Shown: positions 8,036 through 16,121 of the stretch, piece after piece
How the letters are laid out: each line of letters begins with the position of its first letter
Numbering within the stretch: position 1 is the stretch's first letter
NCBI GenBank assembly: GCA_014803765.1
Contig: JAAVBC010000024.1
Location: 1 to 64,000, forward strand
DNA from: Bacteroides sp.
Lineage (GTDB): Bacteria; Bacteroidota; Bacteroidia; Bacteroidales; Muribaculaceae
Length of the DNA stretch: 64,000 nt
Reading direction: 5' to 3'
Position numbers and translations under genes: made by a program
The notes under the pieces: model-generated
Told to the model about the DNA's origin: nothing
The model's database searches: none
The model's input: the letters and a program-made list of their open reading frames with translations, nothing else

Positions 8036-9034
8036 TTATAAAGATAACGCAGAATTCTTTGCGAGTGTTTCGCGAGTTGCCGAAATAATATCAAGTAATT
8101 CGGAAAGTTTAGTTGCGCGAAGCATCTGTATGCGGGTCTGGCGGAAATCAGGAATCCCCTTGAATAGCGGAGAAGAAGCGAGATGACGGCGAATATGCAG
8201 GATTCCGCGATATTCATCGATGCGCTCCACACTTTCATGAATCTGCCTTTCCAGCAGAGCGAACTTCTGATCCAGAGGAGTCGGAGTTACACTTCCGGTA
8301 TCGAGGAACTCACGCACTTCGCGGAAAAGCCAGGGTTGTCCGAAAGCTGCCCTTCCGATCATTATTCCATCTACATGATATTTCTCAAAAGCATCCGCCG
8401 CCTGTTGAGGGGTAGTGATATCGCCATTTCCGATTATGGGAATTTCCATACGCGGATCCTCCTTAAGTTTCCCTATGAGAGTCCAATCGGCATCTCCGTT
8501 ATACATCTGGGCGCGGGTTCTGCCGTGGACCGTAAGAGCCTTGATTCCGCAGTCCTGCAGCGCAGGTCCGAGATCAGTTATGATTTTATTTTCAGCGTCC
8601 CATCCCAGTCGCGTCTTGACTGTGACCGGGATACTCACAGCCTTGACTACCTGCCGGGTGATATCCAGAAGTTTGGGTATATCGCGCAGCATTCCGGCGC
8701 CGGCACCCTTGTGAGCCACTTTCTTCACCGGACATCCGAAATTAATATCCAGAATATCCGGCTGCGCTTCCTCAACGATTCTTGCCGCGGCTACCATCGC
8801 CTCGGCATCCCTGCCATATATCTGGATAGCGACCGGGCGTTCCTGCGGAAGCACCTTGAGTTTGCGGGTCGTAGACTTGATGTCGCGGATCAGAGCCTCG
8901 GCGGAAACAAATTCAGTGTAGACCATAGCCGCTCCTTGTTCGCGGCATATTAGGCGGAAAGACTCATCAGTGACATCCTCCATTGGAGCGAGCATCACCG
9001 GGCGATCGCCGAGATTAATATTATCAATCTTCAT
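8036..9034 (-). CDS. dusB: tRNA-dihydrouridine synthase B
   Basis: 332 residues. This FMN enzyme reduces specific uridines in the tRNA D-loop to dihydrouridine. The family marks are LAPMEDVTDESFR (residues about 15-27), the catalytic cysteine in INFGCPVKKV (Cys101), VKTRLGW for phosphate/FMN binding and GNGDITTPQQA plus GIMIGRAAFGQPW in the barrel's C-terminal half. A helical C-terminal tRNA-binding domain completes the normal length. It lies 39 bases after the M16 protease gene, in the same orientation. Confidence 0.95.
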   Translation of the reverse strand: MKIDNINLGDRPVMLAPMEDVTDESFRLICREQGAAMVYTEFVSAEALIRDIKSTTRKLKVLPQERPVAIQIYGRDAEAMVAAARIVEEAQPDILDINFGCPVKKVAHKGAGAGMLRDIPKLLDITRQVVKAVSIPVTVKTRLGWDAENKIITDLGPALQDCGIKALTVHGRTRAQMYNGDADWTLIGKLKEDPRMEIPIIGNGDITTPQQAADAFEKYHVDGIMIGRAAFGQPWLFREVREFLDTGSVTPTPLDQKFALLERQIHESVERIDEYRGILHIRRHLASSPLFKGIPDFRQTRIQMLRATKLSELLDIISATRETLAKNSALSL

Positions 9035-9073
9035 AAGTAAGCATATCTGGCGTTAATAACGAGAAGAGAGGGG

Positions 9074-10291
9074 TTAATGGATTGTAAGGCGGCAGAGGGG
9101 AGAATTGACCAGCATTTCAGCCACGTCGCGCAGTTGAGCCGGAGTGACCTCACGCAATCGACTCGTCATGGTCTCAATATCATGAATCTCGCCATAATAC
9201 ATCAGGCTCTTTGCCATAGACATTGACATATTTTCCTTATTGTCAGAGCTGACGAGGAGCTGCCCGCAATACTGATTGACTATTGCCTCGAAAGCGCGAT
9301 GCGAGAGAGTCGAATCGGCAAGCTTAAGGAGTTCGCGTCTGATTATTCCCAGACACTTATTGACATCCGCAGCGTCACACCCGAAATAAATCTGCATAAG
9401 ACCCGCATCCGAGAGGAGAGCCACATTGGAATCGACCGTATAGACCAATCCGCGTTTCTCACGCAATTCCCGGTTTAGTCGGGAGTTCATGCAAGGACCT
9501 CCCAGGTAGTTGTTAAGCAGGAAAAGCGGGAAGCGGCGGGAGTCATTTCTGCCGAAAATCCGGCGCCCTACTATTGTGTGAGCCTGATGCCCCTTTCTGT
9601 CGCTGACGATATCGAATCCGGCGGTAGGGGGAGGAGCGAGGCGATTAGAAGGAGAAGTCGGGAAATGCAGGCTTCCGAAATATTTCTCAAGAAGACGCAG
9701 AATCTTCTCCGGAGAGGAAGGGTCGGCAACATAGACCACCATGTTGCCGGGTGTATAATACCTGTCGATAAAACGTCGGCAATCCTCCGAAGTCAGAGAA
9801 TCGACACTTTCAGGGGAGCCGAGGATATTATGAGCGAGCGCCGAACCGGCGTATGCAGCTTCCTCGAACTCATCGAAAATAGAGTCAGCGGGGGAATCCA
9901 GATAAGAATTAATTTCATCCTTCACCACCTCACGCTCCATCTCCAGCTCTTTAGCCGGGAATCGGGAATCGGCAATAATATCGGCGAGAAGTTCCAGCGC
10001 ACGTTCAGGCATTCCTGCCGGGGCATTAGTATAGATAAGAGTTTCCTCCTTAGAAGTATAGGCATTAAGTTCCCCTCCGACACTCTCCATACGATTGGAG
10101 ATATGCCAGGAGCGGCGAGTGGAGGTTCCCTTAAAAATGGTGTGCTCCACAAAATGAGCGAGGCCCTGACGGTCGGCAGGTTCATCGCGGCTACCGGCGT
10201 TGATTGCGACGCCGATGTATGATACATGACTTTCCGGAGCTGTCTTTACGGCAGCTCTCAGACCATTAGAAAGAGTGAATATATTAATCAT
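9074..10291 (-). CDS. M16 family zinc metallopeptidase
   Basis: 405 residues, a single-chain pitrilysin/insulinase-type peptidase. The inverted zinc motif HxxEH is intact (His46, Glu49, His50 in GLAHFVEHTIFKG) and the distal zinc ligand region EREVVKDEINSY is present near residues 122-134. The second half (GGPCMNSRLNRELREKRGLVY) is the usual non-catalytic M16 repeat with the substrate-binding R/Y pair. No signal peptide is visible, so it is likely cytosolic and degrades peptides. It is divergent from the GtrA-like gene. On the minus strand, TAATTTTG at 10306-10299 is a possible -7 box just ahead of the start. Confidence 0.93.
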   Translation of the reverse strand: MINIFTLSNGLRAAVKTAPESHVSYIGVAINAGSRDEPADRQGLAHFVEHTIFKGTSTRRSWHISNRMESVGGELNAYTSKEETLIYTNAPAGMPERALELLADIIADSRFPAKELEMEREVVKDEINSYLDSPADSIFDEFEEAAYAGSALAHNILGSPESVDSLTSEDCRRFIDRYYTPGNMVVYVADPSSPEKILRLLEKYFGSLHFPTSPSNRLAPPPTAGFDIVSDRKGHQAHTIVGRRIFGRNDSRRFPLFLLNNYLGGPCMNSRLNRELREKRGLVYTVDSNVALLSDAGLMQIYFGCDAADVNKCLGIIRRELLKLADSTLSHRAFEAIVNQYCGQLLVSSDNKENMSMSMAKSLMYYGEIHDIETMTSRLREVTPAQLRDVAEMLVNSPLCRLTIH

Positions 10292-10371
10292 CGGACTACA
10301 AAATTACTATAAAACGGGGAGAAAGTATTGATATAAATGTCAAAAAGTGTTGAGTTGCGAAAAAAAGTGAT

Positions 10372-10379
10372 TATATTTG
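10372..10379 (+). promoter_or_regulatory. -7 box of the GtrA-like gene
   Basis: TATATTTG matches the -7 consensus. A partial -33 (TTGC at 10355) is weaker and too close. Transcription would start near 10386, which rules out the TTG at 10377 as start codon. Confidence 0.45.
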
Positions 10380-10424
10380 CACGATAAAGGAGTGGAAAAA
10401 GGGGGATTGACAAGACCCGACATC

Positions 10425-10970
10425 ATGAAAATTAAAAAAGTCGGCAAGAAAGTCGGCGATCAAATACTTCATAACGACAACTTTATTTTCACGTTCCTGA
10501 GGAGCGGCGTATCGTCGCAGGCATCGGGCTGGACTGATTTTGCCGTGAGTTTCGTCTTTTTTGCATGGGTGAATCTCAGTGCATGGCTGTCGACGGCTAT
10601 AGGAGCGGTCGCCGGGGGTGTCGTAAACTGCATCATCAACTATCGCTTCACGTTCCATGCCGCCGGGCTTGACTGGCGTGCGATAATCGTGAAATATGCA
10701 CTTGTCTGGATCGGGAGTCTGCTTCTTAATTCCTTTGGCACAGAATTGCTTTTCTACGTCATCCGTGATTGGGACTGGCTTGAGACGATAGGTTTCAAGC
10801 ACGACGGCTATTTTGCCGCCGCCCGATTGTTTGTATCCTTAGTCGTGTCGTGGGGATGGAATTTTATACTCCAGCGATATTTTGTATACAGAGCAAGCTG
10901 GTTCGACGAGTATGCTATAGAATTTATGTCACGATTAGGCTGGAAGACCGAGGTCAGCTCCAAGAGATAA
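10425..10970 (+). CDS. GtrA-like membrane protein
   Basis: About 181 residues from ATG 10425. Four membrane segments are seen (around FAVSFVFFAWVNLSAWLS, AIGAVAGGVVNCIIN, ALVWIGSLLLNSFG and AARLFVSLVVSWGWNFIL), with the family pattern GGVVNCIINYRFTF and the C-terminal NFILQRYFVYR. GtrA-like proteins take part in moving or modifying lipid-linked sugars for cell-surface polysaccharides. An in-frame GTG at 10392 and TTG at 10377 exist, but the promoter box makes the ATG the better start. It is convergent with the lipid kinase gene, 54 bases away. The substrate is not deducible. Confidence 0.8.
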   Translation: MKIKKVGKKVGDQILHNDNFIFTFLRSGVSSQASGWTDFAVSFVFFAWVNLSAWLSTAIGAVAGGVVNCIINYRFTFHAAGLDWRAIIVKYALVWIGSLLLNSFGTELLFYVIRDWDWLETIGFKHDGYFAAARLFVSLVVSWGWNFILQRYFVYRASWFDEYAIEFMSRLGWKTEVSSKR

Positions 10971-11024
10971 TAATTTAACGGGTAGGATTCAATAAAAATC
11001 AATAAAAAGTTAGAAGAGGAATAG

Positions 11025-12056
11025 TTAATTTTCAATTTTCCTGATTATATTCTGAATTTTATAGGAAAGATCGCGGAAAGTCAGCGCCATAGGGGAGAGG
11101 AAAGGGATTTCAGGAGCCATTAGCGGCCGCAGCTTGGACTTCATGGAGGTCGAAAATAATCGGAGTTTGCCCGGATAACATTTTATTTCAATGATTTTGG
11201 AGAGATTCGCCGGTTCGCCGTCAAAATGGACGGCACCCTCATGATTGCGTATAATTTTGAGGGTTTGTGCGCGGAAGGTGGTAGTGGCGAATTCAGAATG
11301 TCCGATCATTCCTGATAGCATCCCGATAGCTGCCATTGCATTTTCCAGCACGGAGCCATTATGGACCACAGTCACATCCAGCATTCCGTCCTTGATGGAA
11401 GCCTGCGGGGCGATATAGGCATTATTGCCATATTGCGAAGCGTTGCAGACCGCAATTATAAGTGCCTTCTCAGTGATGCGTGTCCCATTGGCGATGATCG
11501 TGTACGTGTCCGGGTGATAGCGCGAATATTCCTCTAAAGTAGTGATGATATAATTCTTCAAGCCTCTTCCGGGGCGTGAATTGAACTTCTCCGTGACTTC
11601 GGCATCGAAGCCTACACCGAAAGTACAGAAAAACGGTCGGGAATTGGCAGAAGCATAATCAGCATCCAGAACCCTGTCTTCAGCAATAACCTTAAAAGCC
11701 CCTTTCACTGTCAGAGGGATTCCAAGATGGCGGGCGAGTCCGTTGCCTGATCCAAGCGGGATGATTCCAAGGACAGTGCGGGTGTCGCGCACACCGCGAG
11801 CCACTTCATTGACAGTCCCGTCCCCTCCGCAGGCAATCACCCCGTAATAGCCCGAGCCCGCGGCAAGAGCCGCAAGTTCCGTGGCGTGTCCGGCATGAGT
11901 AGTAAAACGCACATCCACATCATACGCCTTCCTCACTCCGTCGCGATCAATATACGTCAGCTCTTCAGCCGACTCAATGATGGAGGAATGAAGATTGCGA
12001 TGAGCATTCACACCCGCTTTCGGGTTAATGATGATCATTAATTTTCGTGTCTTCAT
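11025..12056 (-). CDS. Diacylglycerol/sphingoid-type lipid kinase (YegS/DgkB family)
   Basis: 343 residues. The catalytic domain has the nucleotide-binding GGDGTVNE loop (residues 77-84) and PLGSGNGLARHLG (about 100-112), preceded by INPKAG near the N-terminus. This defines the DAGK catalytic family, which phosphorylates diacylglycerol or related lipids at the inner face of the membrane. The C-terminal beta domain with AVHFDGEPA is also present. There is no membrane segment. Bacteroidetes also make sphingolipids, so a sphingoid substrate is possible, but nothing here distinguishes the two. On the minus strand TAATTTTG at 12106-12099 is a possible -7 box. Confidence 0.9.
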   Translation of the reverse strand: MKTRKLMIIINPKAGVNAHRNLHSSIIESAEELTYIDRDGVRKAYDVDVRFTTHAGHATELAALAAGSGYYGVIACGGDGTVNEVARGVRDTRTVLGIIPLGSGNGLARHLGIPLTVKGAFKVIAEDRVLDADYASANSRPFFCTFGVGFDAEVTEKFNSRPGRGLKNYIITTLEEYSRYHPDTYTIIANGTRITEKALIIAVCNASQYGNNAYIAPQASIKDGMLDVTVVHNGSVLENAMAAIGMLSGMIGHSEFATTTFRAQTLKIIRNHEGAVHFDGEPANLSKIIEIKCYPGKLRLFSTSMKSKLRPLMAPEIPFLSPMALTFRDLSYKIQNIIRKIEN

Positions 12057-12171
12057 TTTACTCGGTTACTTGCGCAGGTCCAATTCATAATTAGATAACA
12101 AAATTAAACAAAAAAAGTCAGACATTGAAAAATTGAATGCAACAGCCTGAGGACAATTCATTAAAAAATAG

Positions 12172-12179
12172 TAAATTTG
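12172..12179 (+). promoter_or_regulatory. -7 box of the TPR/HTH regulator gene
   Basis: TAAATTTG matches the consensus TAnnTTTG. No good -33 TTTG lies at the right distance. The leader would be about 65 bases. Confidence 0.4.
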
Positions 12180-12249
12180 CAATGGTTAAAAAACTCTCTG
12201 ATAAACTTCTGATAAACTATAGTCTTAACTAACATAAGTCTTACATGAT

Positions 12250-13866
12250 ATGAATAGCCATAGAAACTCAGTTCTTTACGTTGCTGTAATAGCGATGATG
12301 TTTGCCCTGATCGGGTGTGGAGGGCGCAGCTCGTCGTCGCGCCGGGTGAAACTCCCCGAAAAAGAACTTAATCTGCTTGATAAAGCCATAAAGGCATCCA
12401 ATTTATACATGAGCGATAAGACCGCACAAATAGATTCAGTCAAGCATGAGTTTGAATTGCTTGTCTCGACGGATTATATGCGACGTTGGAAATTTGCAAG
12501 CCGGCTTGCAGAATTATATCTTCCGGTGAGAGCGGACTCATCCCTTCACTATGCGGAAAAGGCTTATCATATAGCCATGCAGGGTAATCTTCCGGAGGAA
12601 GCGGCAAAAAGTCGGATTGCAAGAATCAATGCACTCAGCACAGCGGGCATTTTCGCACGTGCAGTTGCTGAGTTCGATTCCATATCCAAGAATCCGATGA
12701 CTCCGGAGATGAAGCTCAGCTATTGGAGTGCCGGACGCAAACTCTACGGATATATGCGGGCATACGTCGAAGGGGATAAAGAATTCTTTTCGCAATATTC
12801 AACGAAGTATTTTCAATACGACGATTCCTTAGCGATGCATCTTCCCGCCTCAGATAAATATCGTCAGTTCTATGAAGCGGAAAAACTTGTCAGTCGCGGA
12901 GACTACGACCGTGCTTCCAAAATTTTGAATCAATTATGTGAGACACTTCCGGAGGAGAGTAATCTCTACGGCATGGCGGCGTTTCAAATCGGAATATTGA
13001 ATCAAAAACAGGGGAATGCCACGGAGTATGCCTCCTATCTTGCGAAAGCCGCAATTTCAGATATCAAAGGGTGTGTGAAAGATGGACTGGCACTCCCGAC
13101 ACTTGCAGAATGGCTCTATCATGAAGGAGAGCTTGATGATGCTTTCCGATATATTAATTTTGCGCTTGAGGACGCAATGAGTGGAAATGTCAGAATGCGC
13201 ACAGTCACGATTGCAGCTCTTCTGCCCTTGATTGATGATGCATATAGAGAAAAAATCAATGCTTCCCGCGACGAGCTGATGATATATTTCCTTCTTGTCA
13301 CATTCCTGTTGGTGCTGACTGTCGGACTTTTGATTGTTCTTATGAGAGTCGTGCGTCGCGGCAGAATTTCGGCGCTGAAACTATCGCGTACGACTGAGTT
13401 GCAGGATACATATATCGGGCACTTTGTCGAACTCTGCTCGGGCTATGCCAATCGACTGTCGACACTCCAGAAACTCGTCACTCGAAAGCTGGCTGCCGGG
13501 CAGACTGACGAATTGCAGCAAATGATAAAAAATGGAAAATTCACGGAGAATGATGAATTCTACAAAATATTCGATTCCGCGTTTCTTGACATCTATCCCG
13601 ATTTCATAGAGAATATAAATAATCTTCTGCGTCCCGAGGAGCGCGTTGAGCCCAAAAAGGAGAAGGAACTCTCACCCGAATTCCGAGTGTATGCGTTCGT
13701 CAGATTGGGCGTGGAAGAATCGACGCGCATTGCGCATATACTTAATTACAGCGTAAGCACAGTGTATGCCTATCGGAATAGAATGCGCAATAGGGCGATC
13801 GATCGTGAGAACTTCGACCGGCTTGTGATGCTCATCGGTAAAGAGGATAAAAATGCCGAGATATAA
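12250..13866 (+). CDS. Membrane-bound TPR regulator with C-terminal HTH (DUF6377-like)
   Basis: 538 residues. The N-terminus is a lipoprotein-like signal ending in LIGCGG (Cys about residue 23). Residues about 40-330 are helical TPR-like repeats (SSLHYAEKAYHIAMQ, YDRASKILNQLC, LDDAFRYINFALED). A single membrane helix follows at about 345-367 (MIYFLLVTFLLVLTVGLLIV). The cytoplasmic part ends in a helix-turn-helix (TRIAHILNYSVSTVYAYRNR, about residues 495-515). This is the Bacteroidetes design in which periplasmic TPRs, one membrane span and a LuxR-like HTH are in one protein, as in DUF6377 proteins. It would pass an envelope signal straight to DNA. The signal and target are unknown; the candidate small RNA downstream is a neighbour with no shown link. 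Confidence 0.8.
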   Translation: MNSHRNSVLYVAVIAMMFALIGCGGRSSSSRRVKLPEKELNLLDKAIKASNLYMSDKTAQIDSVKHEFELLVSTDYMRRWKFASRLAELYLPVRADSSLHYAEKAYHIAMQGNLPEEAAKSRIARINALSTAGIFARAVAEFDSISKNPMTPEMKLSYWSAGRKLYGYMRAYVEGDKEFFSQYSTKYFQYDDSLAMHLPASDKYRQFYEAEKLVSRGDYDRASKILNQLCETLPEESNLYGMAAFQIGILNQKQGNATEYASYLAKAAISDIKGCVKDGLALPTLAEWLYHEGELDDAFRYINFALEDAMSGNVRMRTVTIAALLPLIDDAYREKINASRDELMIYFLLVTFLLVLTVGLLIVLMRVVRRGRISALKLSRTTELQDTYIGHFVELCSGYANRLSTLQKLVTRKLAAGQTDELQQMIKNGKFTENDEFYKIFDSAFLDIYPDFIENINNLLRPEERVEPKKEKELSPEFRVYAFVRLGVEESTRIAHILNYSVSTVYAYRNRMRNRAIDRENFDRLVMLIGKEDKNAEI

Positions 13867-13965
13867 ACAGATTAAGTCGGTCGGTGGATGTAGGCTCTTG
13901 ACCCGAATTGCAGAATTGATAGTAAACATAATTTATGAGATTTCAAAGCAAATCGGGGAGAATCT

Positions 13966-14017
13966 AAAAATAAGATATTTTCGATGTCGTGAAAAAACAC
14001 TAAAAAATCTTATTTTT
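13966..14017 (+). terminator. Probable terminator of the TPR/HTH regulator gene
   Basis: AAAAATAAGAT (13966-13976) and ATCTTATTTTT (14007-14017) form an 11-bp AT-rich stem whose 3' arm supplies the U tract. The loop is long (30 bases), so termination strength is uncertain. Confidence 0.5.
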
Positions 14018-14129
14018 GATTGATACAAGATGGTTATATAGACTTATATTTGCAATTTGTAAGTATTTGATTATTAGGGTTGATTATAAATTTTAACTTA
14101 TATATCACCTTTTACTTTTATTATAATGC

Positions 14130-14160
14130 TTTGAGATTGAAGAAAAGTGATGTAATTTTG
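14130..14160 (+). promoter_or_regulatory. Consensus promoter with no protein gene downstream
   Basis: TTTG at 14130-14133, exactly 19 bases, then TAATTTTG at 14153-14160. It is a full match to the Bacteroidetes consensus. The next structure on this strand is the terminator at 14394, and no protein gene lies between. Confidence 0.7.
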
Positions 14161-14165
14161 CATTG

Positions 14166-14428
14166 TTGATAATTCATAAAGACTTCGGGAGCGAAGTCAA
14201 TCCCGGTAGAGTTCCGGTAGGAATCGGGTCGGGATAGGAATTGGATCAAAGACATACTCTTTCTTAATTAACTAAATTCTCAAAGGCAAACGCCATTAAG
14301 GCGATAGATTATAAGGTTAGTAAAGGTGTAATAAAGAAAAACGATAAAATCGTTTATGTTAGGTTTGTAGAAATAAATTTGATTCGCAATGCGGCAGACT
14401 CACTTGTGAAAGTGGTCTGCTTTTTTTT
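14166..14428 (+). ncRNA. Candidate small RNA of about 260 nt
   Basis: This stretch is bounded by a consensus promoter and a strong terminator and holds no credible reading frame. It contains ordered hairpins: GACTTCG/CGAAGTC (7 bp, GGAG loop) near 14180, an ATCCCG...CGGGAT pair near 14200-14240, and AAACGAT/ATCGTTT around 14341-14356, then the terminator. I checked it by eye against features of tmRNA, RNase P RNA and SRP RNA and found none of their landmarks. It could be a trans-acting regulator, a 6S-like RNA or a Bacteroidales-specific structured RNA. The start is inferred from the promoter. Confidence 0.5.
14394..14428 (+). terminator. Terminator of the candidate small RNA
   Basis: GCAGAC-T-CACTT pairs with AAGTG-GTCTGC, with one bulged T, followed by eight T. 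It is a strong intrinsic terminator. Confidence 0.85.
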
Positions 14429-14438
14429 ATGGGGTTAT

Positions 14439-14684
14439 GGAGCCCGAGCATAGCTCGGCGCGTCAACGCTTCGCTTCCGGCTTTTGCGGGAGCGGAGGGG
14501 GGATTGCAGGGGGATTGGAGGGAGCCCGAGCATAGCTCGGCGCGTCAACGCTTCGCTTCCGGCCTTTGCGGGAGCGGAGGGGGGATTGCAGGGGGATTGG
14601 AGGGAGCCCGAGCAGAGCCCGGCGCGTCAACGCTTCGCTTCCGGCGTTTGCGGGAGCGGAGAGGGAATTACAGGAGGGATTATA
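14439..14684. repeat. Three tandem 82-bp GC-rich repeats
   Basis: Units begin at 14439, 14521 and 14603 (each with GGAGCCCGAGC). Each unit contains the palindrome CCGAGC-ATA-GCTCGG, the block GCGTCAACGCTTCGCTTCCGG and a G-rich tail. Units 1 and 2 are almost identical; unit 3 has changes that break the palindrome (GCCCGG) and its tail drifts. Reading frames through the repeats are low-complexity and not credible genes. The array fills the space between the candidate RNA and crcB. Confidence 0.9.
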
Positions 14685-14706
14685 GGGTGGGGGCTTACAG
14701 GGGGAA

Positions 14707-15096
14707 TTACAGATGCTTGCCGAGGTAATATCCTAATGCGCAGCCGAAGAGACCGACAAAGAGGGTCATTGTGGCGAAGATGAGCCATGTGAAGAAATGC
14801 CCGTTTTCGTAATATTTTACGCTATCGAGGGTGAAGCTGGAGAAGGTGGAAAAGCCGCCGCAGAAGCCTGTCATCGTAATAAGGGCGAAGGATGTCTTTG
14901 TGTCGTCGCCCCAATCGCAATGAGTATTGATAAGCCATCCGGCGAAAATGCCAATAAGAAAGCATCCCAGAGAGTTAATAACCCATGTGGCGAACCCTAA
15001 GGGGGAGTTCTTAAGCAGGAGTTCGATAATGTAGCGGCAGACGGCTCCAAATCCCCCGGCTGCAGCTACCATGGCAATGCGTATCCAGATATTCAT
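14707..15096 (-). CDS. crcB: CrcB/Fluc fluoride channel
   Basis: 129 residues, four membrane helices. The dual-topology Fluc channel exports fluoride across the inner membrane. The signature GFCGGFSTFSSFTLD (residues 77-91) carries the phenylalanine box and the central sodium-site loop; INSLGCFLIGIFAG with the conserved Asn41 is also present. Only one copy exists here, so it would form a homodimer. I see no fluoride riboswitch in the short leader: the bases upstream are taken up by the terminator of the preceding gene at 15114. Confidence 0.93.
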   Translation of the reverse strand: MNIWIRIAMVAAAGGFGAVCRYIIELLLKNSPLGFATWVINSLGCFLIGIFAGWLINTHCDWGDDTKTSFALITMTGFCGGFSTFSSFTLDSVKYYENGHFFTWLIFATMTLFVGLFGCALGYYLGKHL

Positions 15097-15113
15097 AGGT
15101 TTGGTTAATAAGA

Positions 15114-15145
15114 AAAGGATTACAGCTCGAAAGCCATAATCCTTT
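15114..15145 (-). terminator. Terminator of the TPR membrane protein gene
   Basis: A 14-bp stem (15114-15127 with 15132-15145, two G-U pairs) closed by a tetraloop that reads UUCG on the minus strand, followed by a T-rich stretch. It separates the TPR gene from crcB. Confidence 0.8.
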
Positions 15146-15201
15146 CATAAAATAAGCAAAGTGTTTTATTATTTTATGGAGTTTTGTCTAATCGTCAGGA
15201 A

Positions 15202-15882
15202 TTATTTGCCGAGGCGAGCATTCTCGCGCGCGATATAAGCTTCGATGCTCATGCCGTTGCCGAGAGAGAAGGAAGGATAAGAAGACTTGATTTGCTCGTA
15301 GCATTCAAGCGCTTTATTGTAATTCTTCTGTGCGTCATAGACATTAGCCTCTTTCCAGAGCACTACAGGAGCGATCTGATTGTTGCCTGAAGCGATGCGC
15401 AGAGCAGAATTGTAGGCTGAAAGAGCTGCGTCATACTGCTTGAGGTTGACGTTGGCATCGCCGAGGAGCACCTTCGCCTGCGCGTTAAGGACAGCATCAT
15501 CGCAAGAGAACTTGTCGAGATATTTTACGCACTCTTTATATTTGCCGAGATTATAATAGCTTGTGGCAGCCTGAATTGCTGCAAGTTTTCCTGCGTCGGT
15601 GCGGGAGTATTTATCTGCTACTTTTGCAAATTCAGCGGCAGCGATAGAATCATTGCCCATTGCTTTAGTCAGCACCTGATCATAAGCTGCCTGAGAATTC
15701 TTAACGAGGGGCACCTGATAGAGCCACATATAAGCGGCGCCGCAGACTGCGATTGCTGCGATGATTCCAAGAGCCCAATAGAGGATCTTTTTATTATTAG
15801 CCACTGTCTCGCCGGCATGGGTGAGTGAAGTGTTCAGGTTGTCGATAGCGTTAAGGTCCTGATTGTTTTCGTTATTTGCCAT
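15202..15882 (-). CDS. Membrane-anchored tetratricopeptide repeat protein (YfgM-like)
   Basis: 226 residues. A polar N-terminus of about 33 residues is followed by one membrane helix (ILYWALGIIAAIAVCGAAYMWL, about 33-54). The rest is TPR: YDQVLTKAMGNDSIAAAEF, AATSYYNLGKYKECVKYLDK, LLGDANVNLKQYDAALSAY and VYDAQKNYNKALECYEQI. This is the design of YfgM-like proteins, which hold partners at the periplasmic face of the inner membrane, here with the TPR part outside. It has its own promoter and terminator, so it is monocistronic. Confidence 0.8.
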   Translation of the reverse strand: MANNENNQDLNAIDNLNTSLTHAGETVANNKKILYWALGIIAAIAVCGAAYMWLYQVPLVKNSQAAYDQVLTKAMGNDSIAAAEFAKVADKYSRTDAGKLAAIQAATSYYNLGKYKECVKYLDKFSCDDAVLNAQAKVLLGDANVNLKQYDAALSAYNSALRIASGNNQIAPVVLWKEANVYDAQKNYNKALECYEQIKSSYPSFSLGNGMSIEAYIARENARLGK

Positions 15883-15999
15883 TTTTGTGTTTAAGTTTAA
15901 GATGCAATTTGACGAAATTCGGCGTCATTGCGCTCGTAAAGTGAGGTGCTGATAGAATCTCGTTTTGAATGGAAATTCAATCCACTTCCCTCTGAATTG

Positions 16000-16007
16000 C
16001 AAAGTTA
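16000..16007 (-). promoter_or_regulatory. -7 box of the TPR membrane protein gene
   Basis: On the minus strand TAACTTTG (16007-16000) matches the -7 consensus. A partial -33 (ATTG) lies 20 bases upstream. The leader would be about 110 bases. Confidence 0.45.
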
Positions 16008-16121
16008 GCAATAAAAAGCCGTTCCGACAATTATTTTTTCAAAAAAATCTGCACGAGAAGATTGAATAGGGGATATTTTTGTGAAAAATATGATATTGGC
16101 GCTTCTTATGGCTGCAATTAT

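Noticed and set aside
10377-10424. Earlier start codons (TTG 10377, GTG 10392) for the GtrA-like gene
   Set aside because: TTG 10377 lies within the -7 box and GTG 10392 only a few bases after the likely transcription start. ATG 10425 is better placed, though GTG is not excluded.
14429-14783. Open frames through the GC-rich tandem repeats
   Set aside because: Their length follows from the 82-bp repeat, the peptides are low-complexity, and they overlap the start of crcB on the other strand.
14997-15200. Fluoride riboswitch ahead of crcB
   Set aside because: The short upstream stretch is occupied by the UUCG-loop terminator of the TPR gene; no pseudoknot with the fluoride aptamer pattern was seen.
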